This document shows positions 39,067 through 51,934 of a stretch of DNA of 64,000 nt, in pieces. Position 1 is the stretch's first letter; each line of letters begins with the position of its first letter. The position numbers and the translations under genes were made by a program. The notes under the pieces are model-generated. The model had not been told where the DNA came from and did not search any database. It was given only the letters and a program-made list of their open reading frames with translations. Origin of the DNA: Ipomoea triloba (lineage: Eukaryota; Streptophyta; Magnoliopsida; Solanales; Convolvulaceae); NCBI RefSeq assembly GCF_003576645.1, contig NC_044919.1, forward strand, positions 25,248,182 through 25,312,181, read 5' to 3'.

Positions 39067-39544
39067 TAACTCTTTATATAAAGCATAACCAACTCTTTAT
39101 GAAAAATATAAATAGTTGGTAATGCAAAGTAATCCTGAGATAAGTTCAAAATATTTAGTATTTTTCATTGGGAAAAGAAGCAACAGAGAGAGACAGAGTA
39201 CCAACTATGTTCAAACAAAGAGAACAATATTTTAAAAAAAAATAAACAAAATAGTAAATTAGTATTGTAATATCTAGTAAGAACATCCTCAATAGTGGAG
39301 TTTTTATTGTGATTTTTGAAAAATTTTTGTAGGTGTGATTAAGAAAAGGAAAGTGAGATAAAAGAGAAAATGAAAATAAAATAACAAAAACAAAGATGTT
39401 TAAAAAAAAAAATTGTCTAAGACATGCGCCCGAGCTGGGCGCATGTCTAAGCTTCACGCTTGAGTTATGCAGCAACTCTCCCAATTATGTGGACCCCACA
39501 AACCTCATACAAACTCCATATTTGCAGTAAGACCTCACAATTTC

Positions 39545-40064
39545 GAGTTAATTCCAGCAATGGTCCTACGACTATGTTGATTTTTCAAAATTAGTCCCCG
39601 ACTTTTAATTTGGACAATTTAGGTCCCTTGACTTTCAAATTATTTCCAATGTTGGTCCTTTCGTCAAATTTTGGTTAAGTTGATGTCAAATGAAGGGGTA
39701 AAATTGTTCGTTCACCTGTATAGTGTATTATTACTCGTATTTCTCATGTCCTATACGCTATATATATGAATATAATCTCAGCCGAAGAGACTTCGACTGG
39801 GATTATATGGCTTCGATTGAGACCTCGACTAAGATTATATTCATATATACAACGTATAGGACAGGAGAAATACGAGTAATAATACACTAAACAGGTGAAC
39901 GAACAATTTTATACCTTTTTTTACCTCAACTTAACCAAAATTTGACGAAAGGACCAACATTGGAAAGAATTTGAAAGTCAAAGGATCTAAATTGTCCAAA
40001 TTAAAAGTAGGGAACTAATTTTGAAAAATCAACATAGTCGGAGAATCATTGCTGTAATTGACTC
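39545..40064. mobile_element. Mutator-type foldback MITE, 520 bp, long arms
   Basis: Arms of about 170 bp are near-perfect inverted copies (left starts GAGTTAATTCCAGCAATGG; right ends CATTGCTGTAATTGACTC). The flanks TCACAATTTC (39535-39544) and TCGCAATTTC (40065-40074) form a 10-bp duplication with one mismatch. The centre has a second inversion around GAGACTTCGACTGGGATTAT. Confidence 0.8.
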
Positions 40065-40399
40065 TCGCAATTTCTCTAATTCGTTTCTCTCGTCCAACTC
40101 ATTCATTTTGCGTCAAAATCTGAGTCATACGTAGTATTAGCTTGACAGCTTGAGTTTTACACTCTAATGTGATTCGTGCACTCCACCGAACTAACTTTAA
40201 TCCGGAGTATCTAATAATATTTAAATTAATAAAACTTAATAAATTATCTATAACTTACCATTTTTGAATTTTAACTACTACATAGTTGTATAATTGTTAA
40301 ACTATATATTATTTATCTACAATCTACAATTTTAATAAGAGCCAATAAAGTTAAGGATTCTAACCGGAAGAAAATGATGTTGGTAGTAATTATTTACTT

Positions 40400-40950
40400 A
40401 AAGGCTAAAGTGTCATCTAGCACCATGAATTATATCCAATTATTCATGCCGTACCCTGAACTTTCGTATCGTATAAATCGAGCCACAAACCAAAAAAATA
40501 AATTCACCTAGAACTTTTAGCAGGTTTCCCTGTCTTCCTACTGACATGGCGCAGGTTTCCAACTGATGTGATATTTCTTTTAACCTTATGTTGTCCATGT
40601 AAGCATTTACATATTAACAATAAAAATAAAAATAAAAACAAAAACAAAAACAAAAACCGAAGACCAAAAAAAATAGCATTTCTATAAATTTGGAAAATTG
40701 AAAAAATACTAAACAAAAAATTAGTCAAAAAATATAAATTCTGAAAAAAAAAATTTGAAAATTGGAATTGCAAAATTGAAAAGTATACATTATGAAAGTA
40801 AAGAGAATTAAAATTCTGGTTATTTTAATATAATAATTTTGTTTTTTAAAAAAAAAATTTTAATATGTAAACGCTTACATGGACAATATAAGGTTAAGAG
40901 AAATGTCACATCAGACTCCATGTCAGCAAGAAGATAGGGAAACCTGCTAT
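40400..40950. mobile_element. Foldback element family E, uninterrupted copy
   Basis: Inverted arms of about 90-100 bp: AGCAGGTTTCCCTGTCTTCC at 40518 pairs with GGGAAACCTGCT near 40940, and TTATGTTGTCCATGTAAGC with TTACATGGACAATATAAGG. The core is A-rich. It serves as the reference for the shattered copy at 27950-33885. Confidence 0.7.
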
Positions 40951-42940
40951 TTTACCTGTCTTACTTTCCTTTTTAGTTTGTCCCAAAATGTTGTTCTCTT
41001 TCCAAAATTGAACATCACCATCATTCTACTTTTCCCAATTTACCCTTATGACTTTTGCTTTCTTTATTGCTTTTATTTTCAAAAGTGAAAAAGTTGGGGT
41101 TATAATTGGAAAGCACATCACATTTACTTAATTTCTTAAAAAGTGTGCAAAAAGCAAATGAGACATCCAATTCGGGACGGATGGAGTATTATTTTCTTCC
41201 CTCAAATAACCACACATTCCGTTAATATAAACTTTAGTAACAGAGTATTCCGTTAACTTTTAACTTACTAATTAATTTCTATAAGAAAAGTCTTAGGTTC
41301 GAACATCATCCCAATCGACAGAATTGTTAAACATATACTACGAATATGATAGAGTATATTATTGAAAAGTGAGTACCACATCCTATTATAGTATTACTCT
41401 TATTAAATTAAATACATTAGTAATTACAACAACAAAAAAATACATCTGCATTTCTTTAATTTAGAATTCGATGTTTAAAATGCCTTTATTCAAAAAAAAA
41501 TATTCATTATCAAAAAAATTTAAAAAAAAATAGATACAATTTCATTAGTTATATTGTCTTTATTTTCTGCAATAAAAATTATTCATTATCAAAAAATAGA
41601 TATAATTTCATTAGATATATGTCTTTATCTTCTACAATAAAAATTATTCATTATCAAAAAATTAAAAAAGAGATAAAATTTCATTGGTTATATTGTCTTT
41701 ATTTTCTACCATGCAAAGATTGGCTACCCAGTAATATTTTTTGGACTACATTACAGCTGTTCACATAAACCGTATTTCTTTATTAATATGATTTAAAATA
41801 TATAAATTTTTATTACTAAAAGTAGTATTTGTTTATACTATCATTTTTAGACTAAGTATTTAGATTATCGTTTTTACAAAATTGCAAACATTTATTTTAG
41901 TGACAATTATAATCAACTTCTTATATATTATCTCTTATTCATAAACTTTGAATTATCAATTTAAATAAGCAAATTCAACATTCAATTACATATGCATGAT
42001 CTCATATATAACCTTGTATTGATACTTTGAAGTACTTATTTAGAAATAAACATTGGCATTATTCATTCACGTGTGAAAAAACTAATATATTTATAAAGTT
42101 AATACAAATTACAAATGTAATATTAGAAAATTTACATGTTACAATAAATAAAATTTAAACTAATACATAAAATTTCTTGTACAAGTGACAAATCTCTATA
42201 AAAAATCGCATGATAAATTTTACCTTATGTGCAAAAAAATTTAAATCAATATTTTTAAACTACAAATTAAAAATAAAAACAAACACGCACACACACATTA
42301 TATAGAGAAGGTAACCTAACAATATCATGTAAACCTAATTCACACCGCTATCTTTATAGTGAGCTTAGCTCACTGGTTTAGTAAGTAATATTTGAGAATT
42401 TATAATGAACTAGCTTACTGATTTAGTCGGCAATATTTGAGAGGAGACTAAAATTCAAAATACAATATCGATATAAGAATTATGCCTAAAGTGAGCATTA
42501 TTCCCTTATGCGCATCGGTATAAAGTGGACAAAACCTTGTGCACATTGACATTGGACCCTGATTGTTGAGCTATTGAGGTACTGAGTTACTCTGAATTAT
42601 ATTATCCCAATTATATTATCCCCTATACTCTATCAGATCAAGATGTAAGAAACCCTTAAGTTGGGGATTTAACTTTTTGAGAACAAAATAACATTGATAA
42701 AACTCTATATATATAATTCATTTATTAGCACACTCTCCTAATGGATAATCCCATCCATTCCCTTCTTATTTATACTCCGTACATGCGTAATACTATTGAT
42801 GTTGTAGTCAATACATAGTACAAACGAAAAGTCATGACATTATCTTTAACATTTCATACATTGAAGAGAAACGATGGGCCAGGAGTCTATACAAACATAA
42901 GCAGCAGATATCCTTAGTACGATATATGGGTTGTGATTCT
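40950..42940. other. AT-rich intergenic region with one triplicated segment
   Basis: No gene found. About 41500-41712 holds three diverged tandem copies of a 65-75-bp unit with ATTATTCATTATCAAAAAAT and TATTGTCTTTATTTTCT. SINE-like phrases (TTAGGTTCGAACATC at 41291) are isolated. Confidence 0.6.
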
Positions 42941-42944
42941 TGTC

Positions 42945-44652
42945 TCATGCAAGTCCAGGTCGTGAATGTAACTGCACCGTTTGACTTCGGACAACTTGCA
43001 GCACACCAGGTTTTTCTGCAAAAGCAAAAAATCGGTTATTGTTCAGCCTTCTGGACTGAAATGCTAAAGAACACTAACAGGACACAAAAACTAGAAAAAT
43101 AACCCATATATTGGTATAGATGGAAGTCCCGATGGATGTTTCTTTCCGTCTTAGACTGAGCACAAGAAGCCATATGCATTGTGGATGTTAAGAGTCCCAC
43201 ATTGATAAAATAAGAAAAAACATATGCGTTTATTAGGCCATGAATTAGGCTAGCTAATTACTTGGATTCAATCTTTTAGTGTGGTTCACAACCAATGTTG
43301 GCAACAAAAATACCATCCCATGAATTCACAATCAACATTTTGAAGGGACAATGATCCATTACAGTTCTTATTAAAGAAATGAGTTCTGCAGAAGCAATAG
43401 ATCTTTAAATACTTCACGAATTTCTTTTGAAATAGCATACTGGGTGCCCTAATTAAATGTCAGTTCCTAAAGATTTCCCCAATATGTACTTTTTCATGTC
43501 CACCATCTTGACTTCCACAGACACACATATATGATCACTAGTAATCAAAGTGGACATGAAGAAAGTGCGAGTAATGTCACAGATAAAAGACATTTCTACT
43601 GTATAGATTTAATTTCATGAATTCCCATAGCAGACTTCTATAATATATGGGGACACCAAGCTACCTTTAATCTGCCCCATAGCATTGGACTTAGGAATGA
43701 TACAATCACCCTAATGGCAGAGGGTATCACAGCCGTATCACAATCACAGCAAATTATTCATAAGTCATATCAAGAAATGGCATTTTCGAGAGGTAGGTGC
43801 CTCCGCCCAACAATTCCCCCAGTACCTACCAGTTTTAACTGCACCAGTGACCTAGCTCTAATATCACTTGTTAAGATCAAGCGTTTGCTATAGCTAATTA
43901 GCTAATAGGAAAGGCAATTTTATTTCCTTATAAACGGCCATCATATTTTTGAAAGGAGGTGCTGGCCTTGGCCCTTCACCGGCCTCCGCCTAATAATCCC
44001 CTAGCCCCCAATTGATGAAATTAGCCCCAACCCAACAATCCCCTAGCCCCTAATTGATGAACTTAGGCCTCACCCCTACAATAACCTAGCCACTAATTGA
44101 TGAACTTGGCCCTTTACTAACTAAGAAAGTAAATTTGCAAATTGACCGATCACAAGTCCAGTTTCTACATCCAAATAAGCAGCAATAATCAATTCATCCC
44201 ATCTAATATGACCCCATTTTCACAGCGAAAAAAGCAAGCAACACCAGGAAACGAAAGTAGAAAATAGAAAAGAACTTACTGGAAAGCTCATCGACCTGCG
44301 CAGGAGTCAACTTGGCAGAGAATCCACTCGCCGCGTGCTTGTAGGTGTACAGTATCGCCTCCTTGGCAGCATCCTCACTTTTCCAGCACAATCATACACC
44401 AAATTAATCCATAAACCAAAACATATGCACAAAATAGTAAAGGGAAGAGAAAAGAAATGTAAAAGGGTACCTGCCAACAACAGAAGCGAGGGTTTTGAGA
44501 TGAAAATCCTCGTGTTCTACGCCCTCTTCGGGTTTGTGAGTGTAAACGATGTAGACCTTCGCATCGGACGTGGATTGGGAATCGGCCATCGCAGCGACGA
44601 ACAAGAACGACAGTAGCAGAATCGAGATGAAAAGATTTTGGGTTCTCGGCAT
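42945..44652 (-). CDS. I9 subtilisin-propeptide-like inhibitor (SPI-1-like), secretory
   Basis: Three minus-strand exons: 44652-44471, 44377-44280 and 43015-42945, with GT-AG introns and consistent phases, giving 116 residues. An in-frame ATG at 44667 would add five residues; MPRTQNLF is preferred because it directly precedes the hydrophobic signal peptide (ISILLLSFLFVAAMA). The mature part is one inhibitor I9 fold: KVYIVYTHKP, HLKTLASVVG, AAKEAILYTYKHAASGFSAK, LTPAQVDELS and KKPGVLQVVRSQTVQLHS, then a short tail. No protease domain follows, so it is a stand-alone propeptide-like protein, as in Arabidopsis SPI-1 (At1g71950), a tight subtilase inhibitor. The same role here, in the secretory path or apoplast, is inferred. 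Acceptor 1 (GGAAAAG) has a weak pyrimidine tract, but the joined protein matches the family. Intron 2 carries repeats. Confidence 0.9.
43780..44110 (-). mobile_element. Diverged family-S repeats in intron 2 of the I9 gene
   Basis: CCTCCGCCCAACAATTCCCC, CTTGGCCCTTCACCGGCC and CCCTAGCCCCTAATTGATGA recur in several copies. They match the tail motif of the repeats in CDPK introns 5 and 6. Confidence 0.5.
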
Positions 44653-45055
44653 TATAGAATTTCGCAATGATCGTATTTATAGAATTTAGAATCGAAGATA
44701 TTTGAGTGTGAAATTCTGATTTTTGGATTTTGGAAATGCTTAAGGGCGAAGGGTCCATATACTTATCCGTCCGCTCATTTTGTCTTTATTCCCAACGGCC
44801 TGCAATTGCTCGTAGTCGTCGGTCGCTACGCGTTACACACGTAAACATTACTCCTTTTTTTTTTATTTTAGCTTATAATCATTTTCGTAATTTCGTAACT
44901 CAATTATTTTTCAATTATCAATGTAATTTCCTAATTTTCAATTTCAATCAATTTAATAATTAAATTATTTAAAAGTTTCAGTTAAACTTTATTAGAGACC
45001 AAAATAAACATTTTTACACTTTTAAAATTTTGTCAATTTAATCCCTAAAAATTTT

Positions 45056-47146
45056 GTGGAATGCAATTGTATTTCATCGGTTTGGACAGCTTCGTATCAA
45101 GGGTTGTTGCCAGCGCAAGAAATTCCTGATTTTCCAGCATGGTTATCCTCGGTGTTTGAATATGATACTGTTGATAAAAAGAGTAGGATTGTTGCAGGCC
45201 CGTTCCTATCATTTTATAGGCTCGGGGCATAGCATAAAAAATGGGCTCTACATGAGATTAATATATATATATACACACACATATATATATATATATGTCT
45301 GTGTGTGCGCGCGTGTGCGTGTGTGACTACAGGGAAAAAAATTAATGTCAAATAACTTGAAATAAGATTTATAAGTTTTTTAACAATTTTGCATACACAA
45401 TAATAATAATGAAAATAACTCTAGATGCTTTCATTAGTTACGAATGAATTTGTCTTTGTTGACTTAAAAAATACAAAATATTCAATAATTGTATATATAT
45501 ATGTGTGTGTGTGTGTGACTTCATAAATAAAGAATTATAGTTTATAAAAATGAATAGACAATTGAAAACGAAATAAGCTTATAAACAATCACATTGTTAT
45601 TATAATAAATAATAAAGTATTTATTAATTAAAAAATATAATACACAACTTACAAACAAGAGTAAATCGAGCATGAAATCTTAATTACCGGGAGCAATAAA
45701 TTAAAATATTTTAAAACGTGATAAATGATATTCATAACAAAATATGAAACATGATTAATTGGATAAAATAGTTCGAATAGAAAACACATTATAAATCACG
45801 CATATTCTCTATTGATATCATATTTATAAATACTTTTTCGTTTAGTTAGATCAATTTCAAATTTTTTTTAGATTAATATAAATACAATGACGCGTAATAG
45901 AAATTCTAAACTACATTGACTAGATAATTCATATAAAAAAAATTATCTTTTAAAATTGTTTCATAACTAAATCACAAAATATATTACATATACATAAATC
46001 TTTCATAACTAAATCACAAAATATATTACATATACATAAATCATTATAAAGTTCACAAAATAACACATGTTTTAAATATTAGTAAATTTCTCAAATAGGA
46101 ATAGTAGATTCAAAATTTGATATGAATCACAAATCAATCTATATTATAAATCTCACTATCTTTATAGAAATGTAAAAGAATCACATAGTTAAAACTCAAA
46201 AAATACAATTAAAAATATAAATAAATTTCATACATTATAATTTGAATACTATATAATATTTCTAAATTTATCTTCTAAAGAGTAGGTAGGAAAAATTAAA
46301 TTCCATAAGTTATAATTTTAATACTATATATAATATCCGTAAATTCATCTTGGGTGGAAAAATTTAAAGTAATATAAATTAAAGTATAAAAATAAATATA
46401 TATGCAACCATGGAAGTTTGAAAATTTTGAAGTATAAAAATAAACATATTTATTAGGGTAAGTCTAACCAACTAACCTAAATCATATTTGTTCTATTTGA
46501 ATGTACAAAATATACTTATACTAAAATCTACAGTATATATATAAAAGGTGGTGGACTACAGAGGTGGGCCCCTTTCAAGTGTGGGCCCTGGGCAAGGGCC
46601 TAGCTCGCCCTTGCCCAGGGCCGGGCCTGGATTGTTGCCATTTTTTGGTCAATATAGAAGGCTCGTAATGAGGCAATCTGGAACAACAAACCATTGATTA
46701 TTCGTGAGGTGCAGTCGATGATTTTTGGTTTAATTAACATATTGGCGATGCAGGATATTCAAGCTCCTTCTGTGGCAATTGTGCATCAGAATCACTCTCG
46801 TTTATTCATGCATGCAGATGAAGTAATATGTCAAGTTGATGCAACTATCTTGCCTCACAATGGTGGTGCCTTTTTTGGCACTGTTATCCTTGATCAAGAT
46901 ATGCATTTTGTGGCAGCAAAGAGCGGCCGTGTACGATGCTTGGACGATCCACAGACTGTAGAGGCAATGGCAGTTAAAGAAGCACTCAGTTGGATGCTCA
47001 GAGGTGGTTGGCGACATGTCAGGATTGAGATGGATTGTCTCACTATTTGTAATCTTCTCAAAAATCTTCTTCTCTCATATGATGATTCTTCTTGTATTTG
47101 GCTTTCTTCTGCACCATCTTGTATTCATCATTTGATTCCTCATTAA
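45056..47146 (+). pseudogene. LINE ORF2 C-terminal fragment, split by a hAT insertion
   Basis: Before the insertion (45056-45194) the frame reads CISSVWTASYQGLLP, EIPDFPAWLSSVFEYD and DKKSRIVA. After it (from 46638) it continues AIFWSI, stop, KARNEAIWNN, then an RNase H domain with QVDATILPHNGG, EAMAVKEALSW and VRIEMDCLTI. The end is shortened and shifted. At least one stop (TGG to TAG) lies in the linker. It is a different copy from the LINE at 10-14 kb. Confidence 0.75.
45195..46629. mobile_element. hAT-type element, 1,435 bp, exact 8-bp target duplication
   Basis: Begins CAGGCCCGTTCC and ends GGGCCGGGCCTG. GATTGTTG flanks it at 45187-45194 and 46630-46637. It lies inside a LINE coding sequence whose reading resumes correctly after removing it with one duplication. 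No transposase is visible; the interior is very AT-rich with a mixed AT/GT microsatellite at 45260-45325. Confidence 0.9.
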
Positions 47147-47443
47147 TATAAGTTGGTATTTTTTTTTTCAAAAAATAAAAATAAAATTGGTTGATATTGA
47201 AAACTATAGATTACATTGACAGTTGAAAACAATTGAGAGACCAAAATGTTAATTTCTCCTTTTTTTCTTATTAGGTTTGTCAACTTAACATAGACTAAAT
47301 CTTACATTAACATTACGAGTATTACAACCGTTAATTCTTTAAAAAAAATTGAAATTAATTCAAAATTAATTCCGATATATCAGAATCAACAATTCCAGAA
47401 CGACATTCTGAGAAATAAAACTGTATTGGCTTTTGCACCTATC

Positions 47444-47693
47444 CCCTTGCGCCTGAGAGAGAGTTTCTAAGTTATAAATTTCAAGCTCCATCTAAAAGAG
47501 TATTTAATATATAAGGGTGGAGTTTGGGAAGAAAGACCAGAGATTGAGTCTCACGAGCGACAGTGTGTCCCCTTGCGCCTTAGGGAGAGTTTCTAAGTTA
47601 TAAATTTCAAGCTCCATCTAAAAGGGTATTTAATATATACGGGTGGAGTTTGGGAAGAAAACTAGAGATTGAGTCTCACGAGCGACAGTGTGG
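47444..47693. repeat. Two-copy tandem repeat, period 125 bp
   Basis: CCCCTTGCGCCT begins copies at 47444 and 47569; both continue through GTTTCTAAGTTATAAATTTC and GATTGAGTCTCACGAGCGAC with few differences. Confidence 0.85.
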
Positions 47694-48065
47694 AGCAATC
47701 TCTCAAAGTGAGGGGGACTCCTTGTACGCAGTAAGTAACGGTCTAGCCTCTGTGTTCGATCTGCTGAGTTACAATGATTTACATTCTCCCAATGCTCTGT
47801 CGGGCCGAGGAGTATGAGGCCCTTGGGGTTGGTGATTCAACCTTTTGGATGAAATATACAGGGATGCAAATCTAGTTACCAAATCAATGTGAGACAAAAG
47901 TTTTTTTCAACCATTTCCATCTTCATTTTACAACTCAAATATGTCTATTTTGAGAATCAATTTTTGATTCACCCATTATCATTTTGAGCTTACAATATAT
48001 CAATTTCTTTGTCTCACTACAAAGAACTCGAATCCACTTTGATCCGACCCAAATCAAAAGTGAAC

Positions 48066-48066
<1 letters not shown>

Positions 48067-48126
<60 letters not shown>
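48067..48126. repeat. (AC)n(AT)n compound microsatellite
   Basis: About 16 AC units followed by about 14 AT units. Confidence 0.9.
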
Positions 48127-48130
<4 letters not shown>

Positions 48131-48182
48131 ACAATAAAATAGTCACTTAAATGTTATTTTTTGTTAAAAATTCCAACAAAAA

Positions 48183-48475
48183 TTACCTTATTTTTGTGGT
48201 ATAGACACAATTAATATGAATATTTAAAAAATTATGTACACAACTAATATGGGCAAAAAATGTTAAATACACAACGAATGGATAAAAACGTGATTTACTC
48301 AACTAATATGGCCCTGGCAGGTGGAAAATGATGATAATTACTTATGTGGTAAAGACACAACTAATATGAATATTTAAAAAATTATGTACACAACTGATAT
48401 GGGAAAAAATGTTAAATACACGACGAATGGATAAAAATGTGATTTACACAACTAATACGGTCTGGACAGGCTCAA
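48183..48475. repeat. Two-copy tandem repeat, about 155 bp unit
   Basis: Both copies contain GGTA(T/A)AGACACAA(T/C)TAATATG, AAAAAATTATGTACACAACT and CGAATGGATAAAAA in the same order (about 48197-48330 and 48352-48475). Confidence 0.8.
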
Positions 48476-48486
48476 AACTACACTTA

Positions 48487-48571
48487 TGGGGTGAGAGAGG
48501 CTCGAACTCTCGACCTCAGGATAACACAAATGCTATGAGACCTACGCGCTAGCCAACTGCGCCACCACCCC
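48487..48571 (-). tRNA. Elongator tRNA-Met (CAT) with 11-nt intron
   Basis: Minus strand: acceptor GGGGTGG with TCACCCC, D arm GGCGCAGTTGGCTAGCGC, anticodon loop CTCATA then intron GCATTTGTGTT then A, 3' side TCCTG, and T arm GAGAGTTCGAGCCTCTC, with discriminator A. The intron sits one base 3' of the anticodon, the canonical place, as usual in plant elongator tRNA-Met genes. It looks functional. Terminator: no long T run directly downstream on the minus strand was seen. Confidence 0.9.
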
Positions 48572-48862
48572 TTGTTGTGCAATTTTATCTCATTATATTA
48601 TAAACCAATGTTGCTTGACCACACTGTGACAAATACAGTATATATTTACTTTTTACTAAAATCGTCTTTAGATATGGTCAAACATGAAAGAACAATCTAG
48701 ATTTCATAGAGTCAACCCTAGAGAAATTCTTTTTTTTTTTTTAAATCATACATTGTTGCTAGAAAAAAACAATTATTTCATTGCATCCATCATGCATTTT
48801 CATTACTAAATTTTAGTAAAAGATAGAATTTCCTTATTATGACTAAGTATACTTCTCCTAGC

Positions 48863-49010
48863 CAATAATCTTGTGGTCTAGTGATATGAAGTGACTCTCC
48901 TAAATGGGAGGTTATGGGTTTGAGCCTCAGTGGGACGGTACGCTATTAACTCTTTGTGTTTCAATAGGTTGAAAAAATAGTTATGATCAGATACTATATT
49001 TGTAGCAGAG
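48863..49010 (+). mobile_element. tRNA-derived SINE
   Basis: A-box-like TGGTCTAGTGATATG followed 30 bp later by B-box-like GGGTTTGAGCCTC, in the order and spacing of plant SINEs, with a TTTGTGTTTCAATAGG-type body downstream. No cloverleaf. The 3' end is not precisely fixed. Confidence 0.65.
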
Positions 49011-49292
49011 TTAGTAGTAGTAAAAGAAAAAGTATATTTCTCTCGATCAAACTGACATAATTGCTTTTCATGGTGTTATGCATTCATATCATACAATATT
49101 CCCGAAGAAGTAAGAATTACAATATTGTGTGAACCTTTAGCCCCAAAGATATTGTCCATAAATTTCGATTACCCTTAGACCCAATTAACTCTTTGATCTT
49201 CACAGGCCAATTGAGGTTGGGCCAGACCTCATTCCTCTAACATGAGTCCCACCCCTCCTTGTTGTCTAGACAATTAGAGGAAGTAATAAATA

Positions 49293-49659
49293 GGAAAAAT
49301 TGTAATTTATGCCCTTCACGAATATGTTAATTATCAATGTCACTTTTAAATTATTAATGATATAAATGTTGCCACTCAATTTTTAAAACGTGACATATAT
49401 TGTCCCTCCCTTAATTTAATAGTGGTGTAAATGTGGTTATCTATCGTTTCCCTGTTCGAAGCCCACATTTTTTTCCTTTATTTTTAGTTCTTCGTTTGTT
49501 CTCCCCTCGTCGACAAAATGTTTCTCCTTCTTGTTATTAGGCGAGGGGCAATATATGTCACGTTTTGAAAATTGAGAGGCAACATTTACACCACTAATAA
49601 TTTAGGTGTGACACTGATAATTAGCATATTTGTGAGGGGTATTAATTACAATTTTCTCT
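49293..49659. mobile_element. Foldback MITE, 367 bp
   Basis: Arms of about 130 bp are inverted (GGAAAAATTGTAATTTATGC at the left; ATTAATTACAATTTTCTCT at the right; AACGTGACATATATTG pairs with CAATATATGTCACGTTTT). The flanks AATAAATA and AACAAATA differ at one base. Confidence 0.7.
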
Positions 49660-49722
49660 AACAAATATTGACCATGTAACCTTGTATCACGATCTTCACA
49701 CTCAATCATTTATCAATGTCAA

Positions 49723-51087
49723 TGCTGGTCTCGATAGAGTGAGGGAGTGAGTCTAGATGAGACTGAATAGACTCACTTAAATTTGGTCAGAGTTTAATGT
49801 TGCACAGCGAAAATAGAAACTTAAACCTTTTTAATGTTCTTTGCACGTTTGATTTGCTTAATGAAATATTAGGTTTGAGCGTGTATGATATGCGAATATA
49901 AAGCAATAAGTAAAGAGAGAGAGAGTTTTTATAGTGGTTCGGCGGTTAACAAAGTATAATCTAGTAATTCACTCTTCTTCACAACACGTGAAAGATTGCA
50001 CTAAATCCCCTTAATACAAGAACACCACCAAGTTTGCTCCTTGAACACAAAGCTAGACACAAACTTGCACCACTAGGTTTTTCAACTACTACGAGTTTAC
50101 TCCATCTCTTTCTACTTATCCAAACATGAAGAATTGATTTTCTTCTTTTCTCCAACTTGAAATCTTGGCTTCTTGAATCTGAATCTTCTCGGTTTGAAGT
50201 AGCTCAAGATTTCTCAAATCTGGATGTATGCGATTTAGCTTTTCTCTCTTTTTATCAACACTGGTCGCAAAGCACTTGATGTTATAAAGCTTTTATCTCA
50301 CTATAATTTTAGAAATACCAGCACCTTCTTCAGTAAGTGAAGAGGGTATTTATAGGTGTGAAAGATAGTTCTGTTGGAGGGAGAATCAAATTTCAAAAAC
50401 CTATGGACCAACGGGTAATCCAAAAGGTATGAGTTGTCAGATTTTCCAGCCATTAATTTCTTAAAGTGCGCTGAGCAAATGCTTTTTTGTTCTGGACAAA
50501 AAGGACTGGCATTTAATGAAGATCGACCTCGGGATATGTTCCTAGGATTGACTTTTTACTTAGAACATATTTCCTCACTTTTAAGGTCCGGACACTTATG
50601 CGCTTAGAGAATGTTTCTGGCGGTCTTATCAAGTTGTTATCAAAGTTAACGTCTGGAACCTTAGATCCTCTAGGATATGATTGATTGACTTTACCAATCA
50701 TCCCTTAACTCCTCGAATGACCTTTCTTATCATTCGGTCTTGATAAAGCACAAGAGGTAAACAATTCCACTATTCGGTCTTTGCAACCTCTCAGTCTTGA
50801 ATTAAGGTCTTCAATGTCTTCATCTTTGAATATCCAGTCTTCAGTCATTCGTCTCTATTACACTCCTTTACGAGTCGTTAAGAGTTAACCTCTCGAGTGA
50901 CTACTCGGTGTGAGACTTGACTTCTTCGAGTGTACATTCGGTTGAATATACTTACCCACTCAGTTAACCATTCGGTTAAAATTCGAATTTGAATAGGCTT
51001 ATCCTAAGTTTAAGAGATAAAAATGATTTGAGGGTCTAAACTCTTAAGTTTGGTATCATCAAAATCTATTACAAACTGTTCCTAACA
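49723..51087. mobile_element. Solo-LTR-like element related to 28165-29835
   Basis: It begins TGCTGGTCTCGATAG and ends AAACTGTTCCTAACA. Shared phrases with the other LTR are GTGGTTCGGC, CACTCTTCTTC, GTTGGAGGGA and GGTATCATCAAAA(C/T)CTATTACA, in the same order. The target duplication is imperfect. Length 1,365 bp; no internal coding. Confidence 0.7.
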
Positions 51088-51934
51088 CAATTAATCTATT
51101 TTGGGGGGTGATAGGGCACTAGGTAAACTCCACTTATGTGTAATATAATAGTTCACAAACTACATAAGAAAGATATATCATTCTAGTGAGACCCTGTGTA
51201 ATAGCCATCAAACAATTTTTTTGAGTGATGGAAAATTCATGATCACTACTTAAGGGCGTGCACCGAGTAAATTCTGTCTTGTAACCCTAATTGGCAAATG
51301 ACCACAAAGAAGAAAACAAGTCTATGTTGTTCATAGGTCACCAACTCAAACCAAGAAGACCAATAGATCAGACCACTCCTATTGAAAATCAAATTTAAAA
51401 CATTATGGTTACCAAACTAACAATGTAATCAATTTGGTTGGGTTGCCCCACCTACTAAAAAATTTAATTATTGTTTTGTTGACGGTTACTAGTATACCAA
51501 GCCAATTGACACATCACACATCCAACGGACGGAATGGCATGAACCTTGAGTTGCACTAAATGCTCACTATTAAACTAAAATAACGTTTTACAACTTAATT
51601 ACAATGCGTACACACTATTAATTAATTAATGATCATGAATCGTTCATTTTCTCTTGTTCAGCCGTTAGCTTCAACTTTTAACTAGACCATAAACCTCTTA
51701 TTAATGCACCTAAGTAATTATATCACAGAAACTTAGTACAATAATAAATAATTATAAATATAATTAAAAACAGCTTTAATCCTCTCCTTGCAAGTCCATC
51801 TAGCTATAGCTTAGTACAATTTTGCTTGCCTCATACTAATTAGAATATTATATTGCCATGAAAGGAGTGCACAAAAACTTCTACTTCATCACTTTCACAC
51901 TATTTCATCAAAATGGGGGTGTCTACACAACAGA

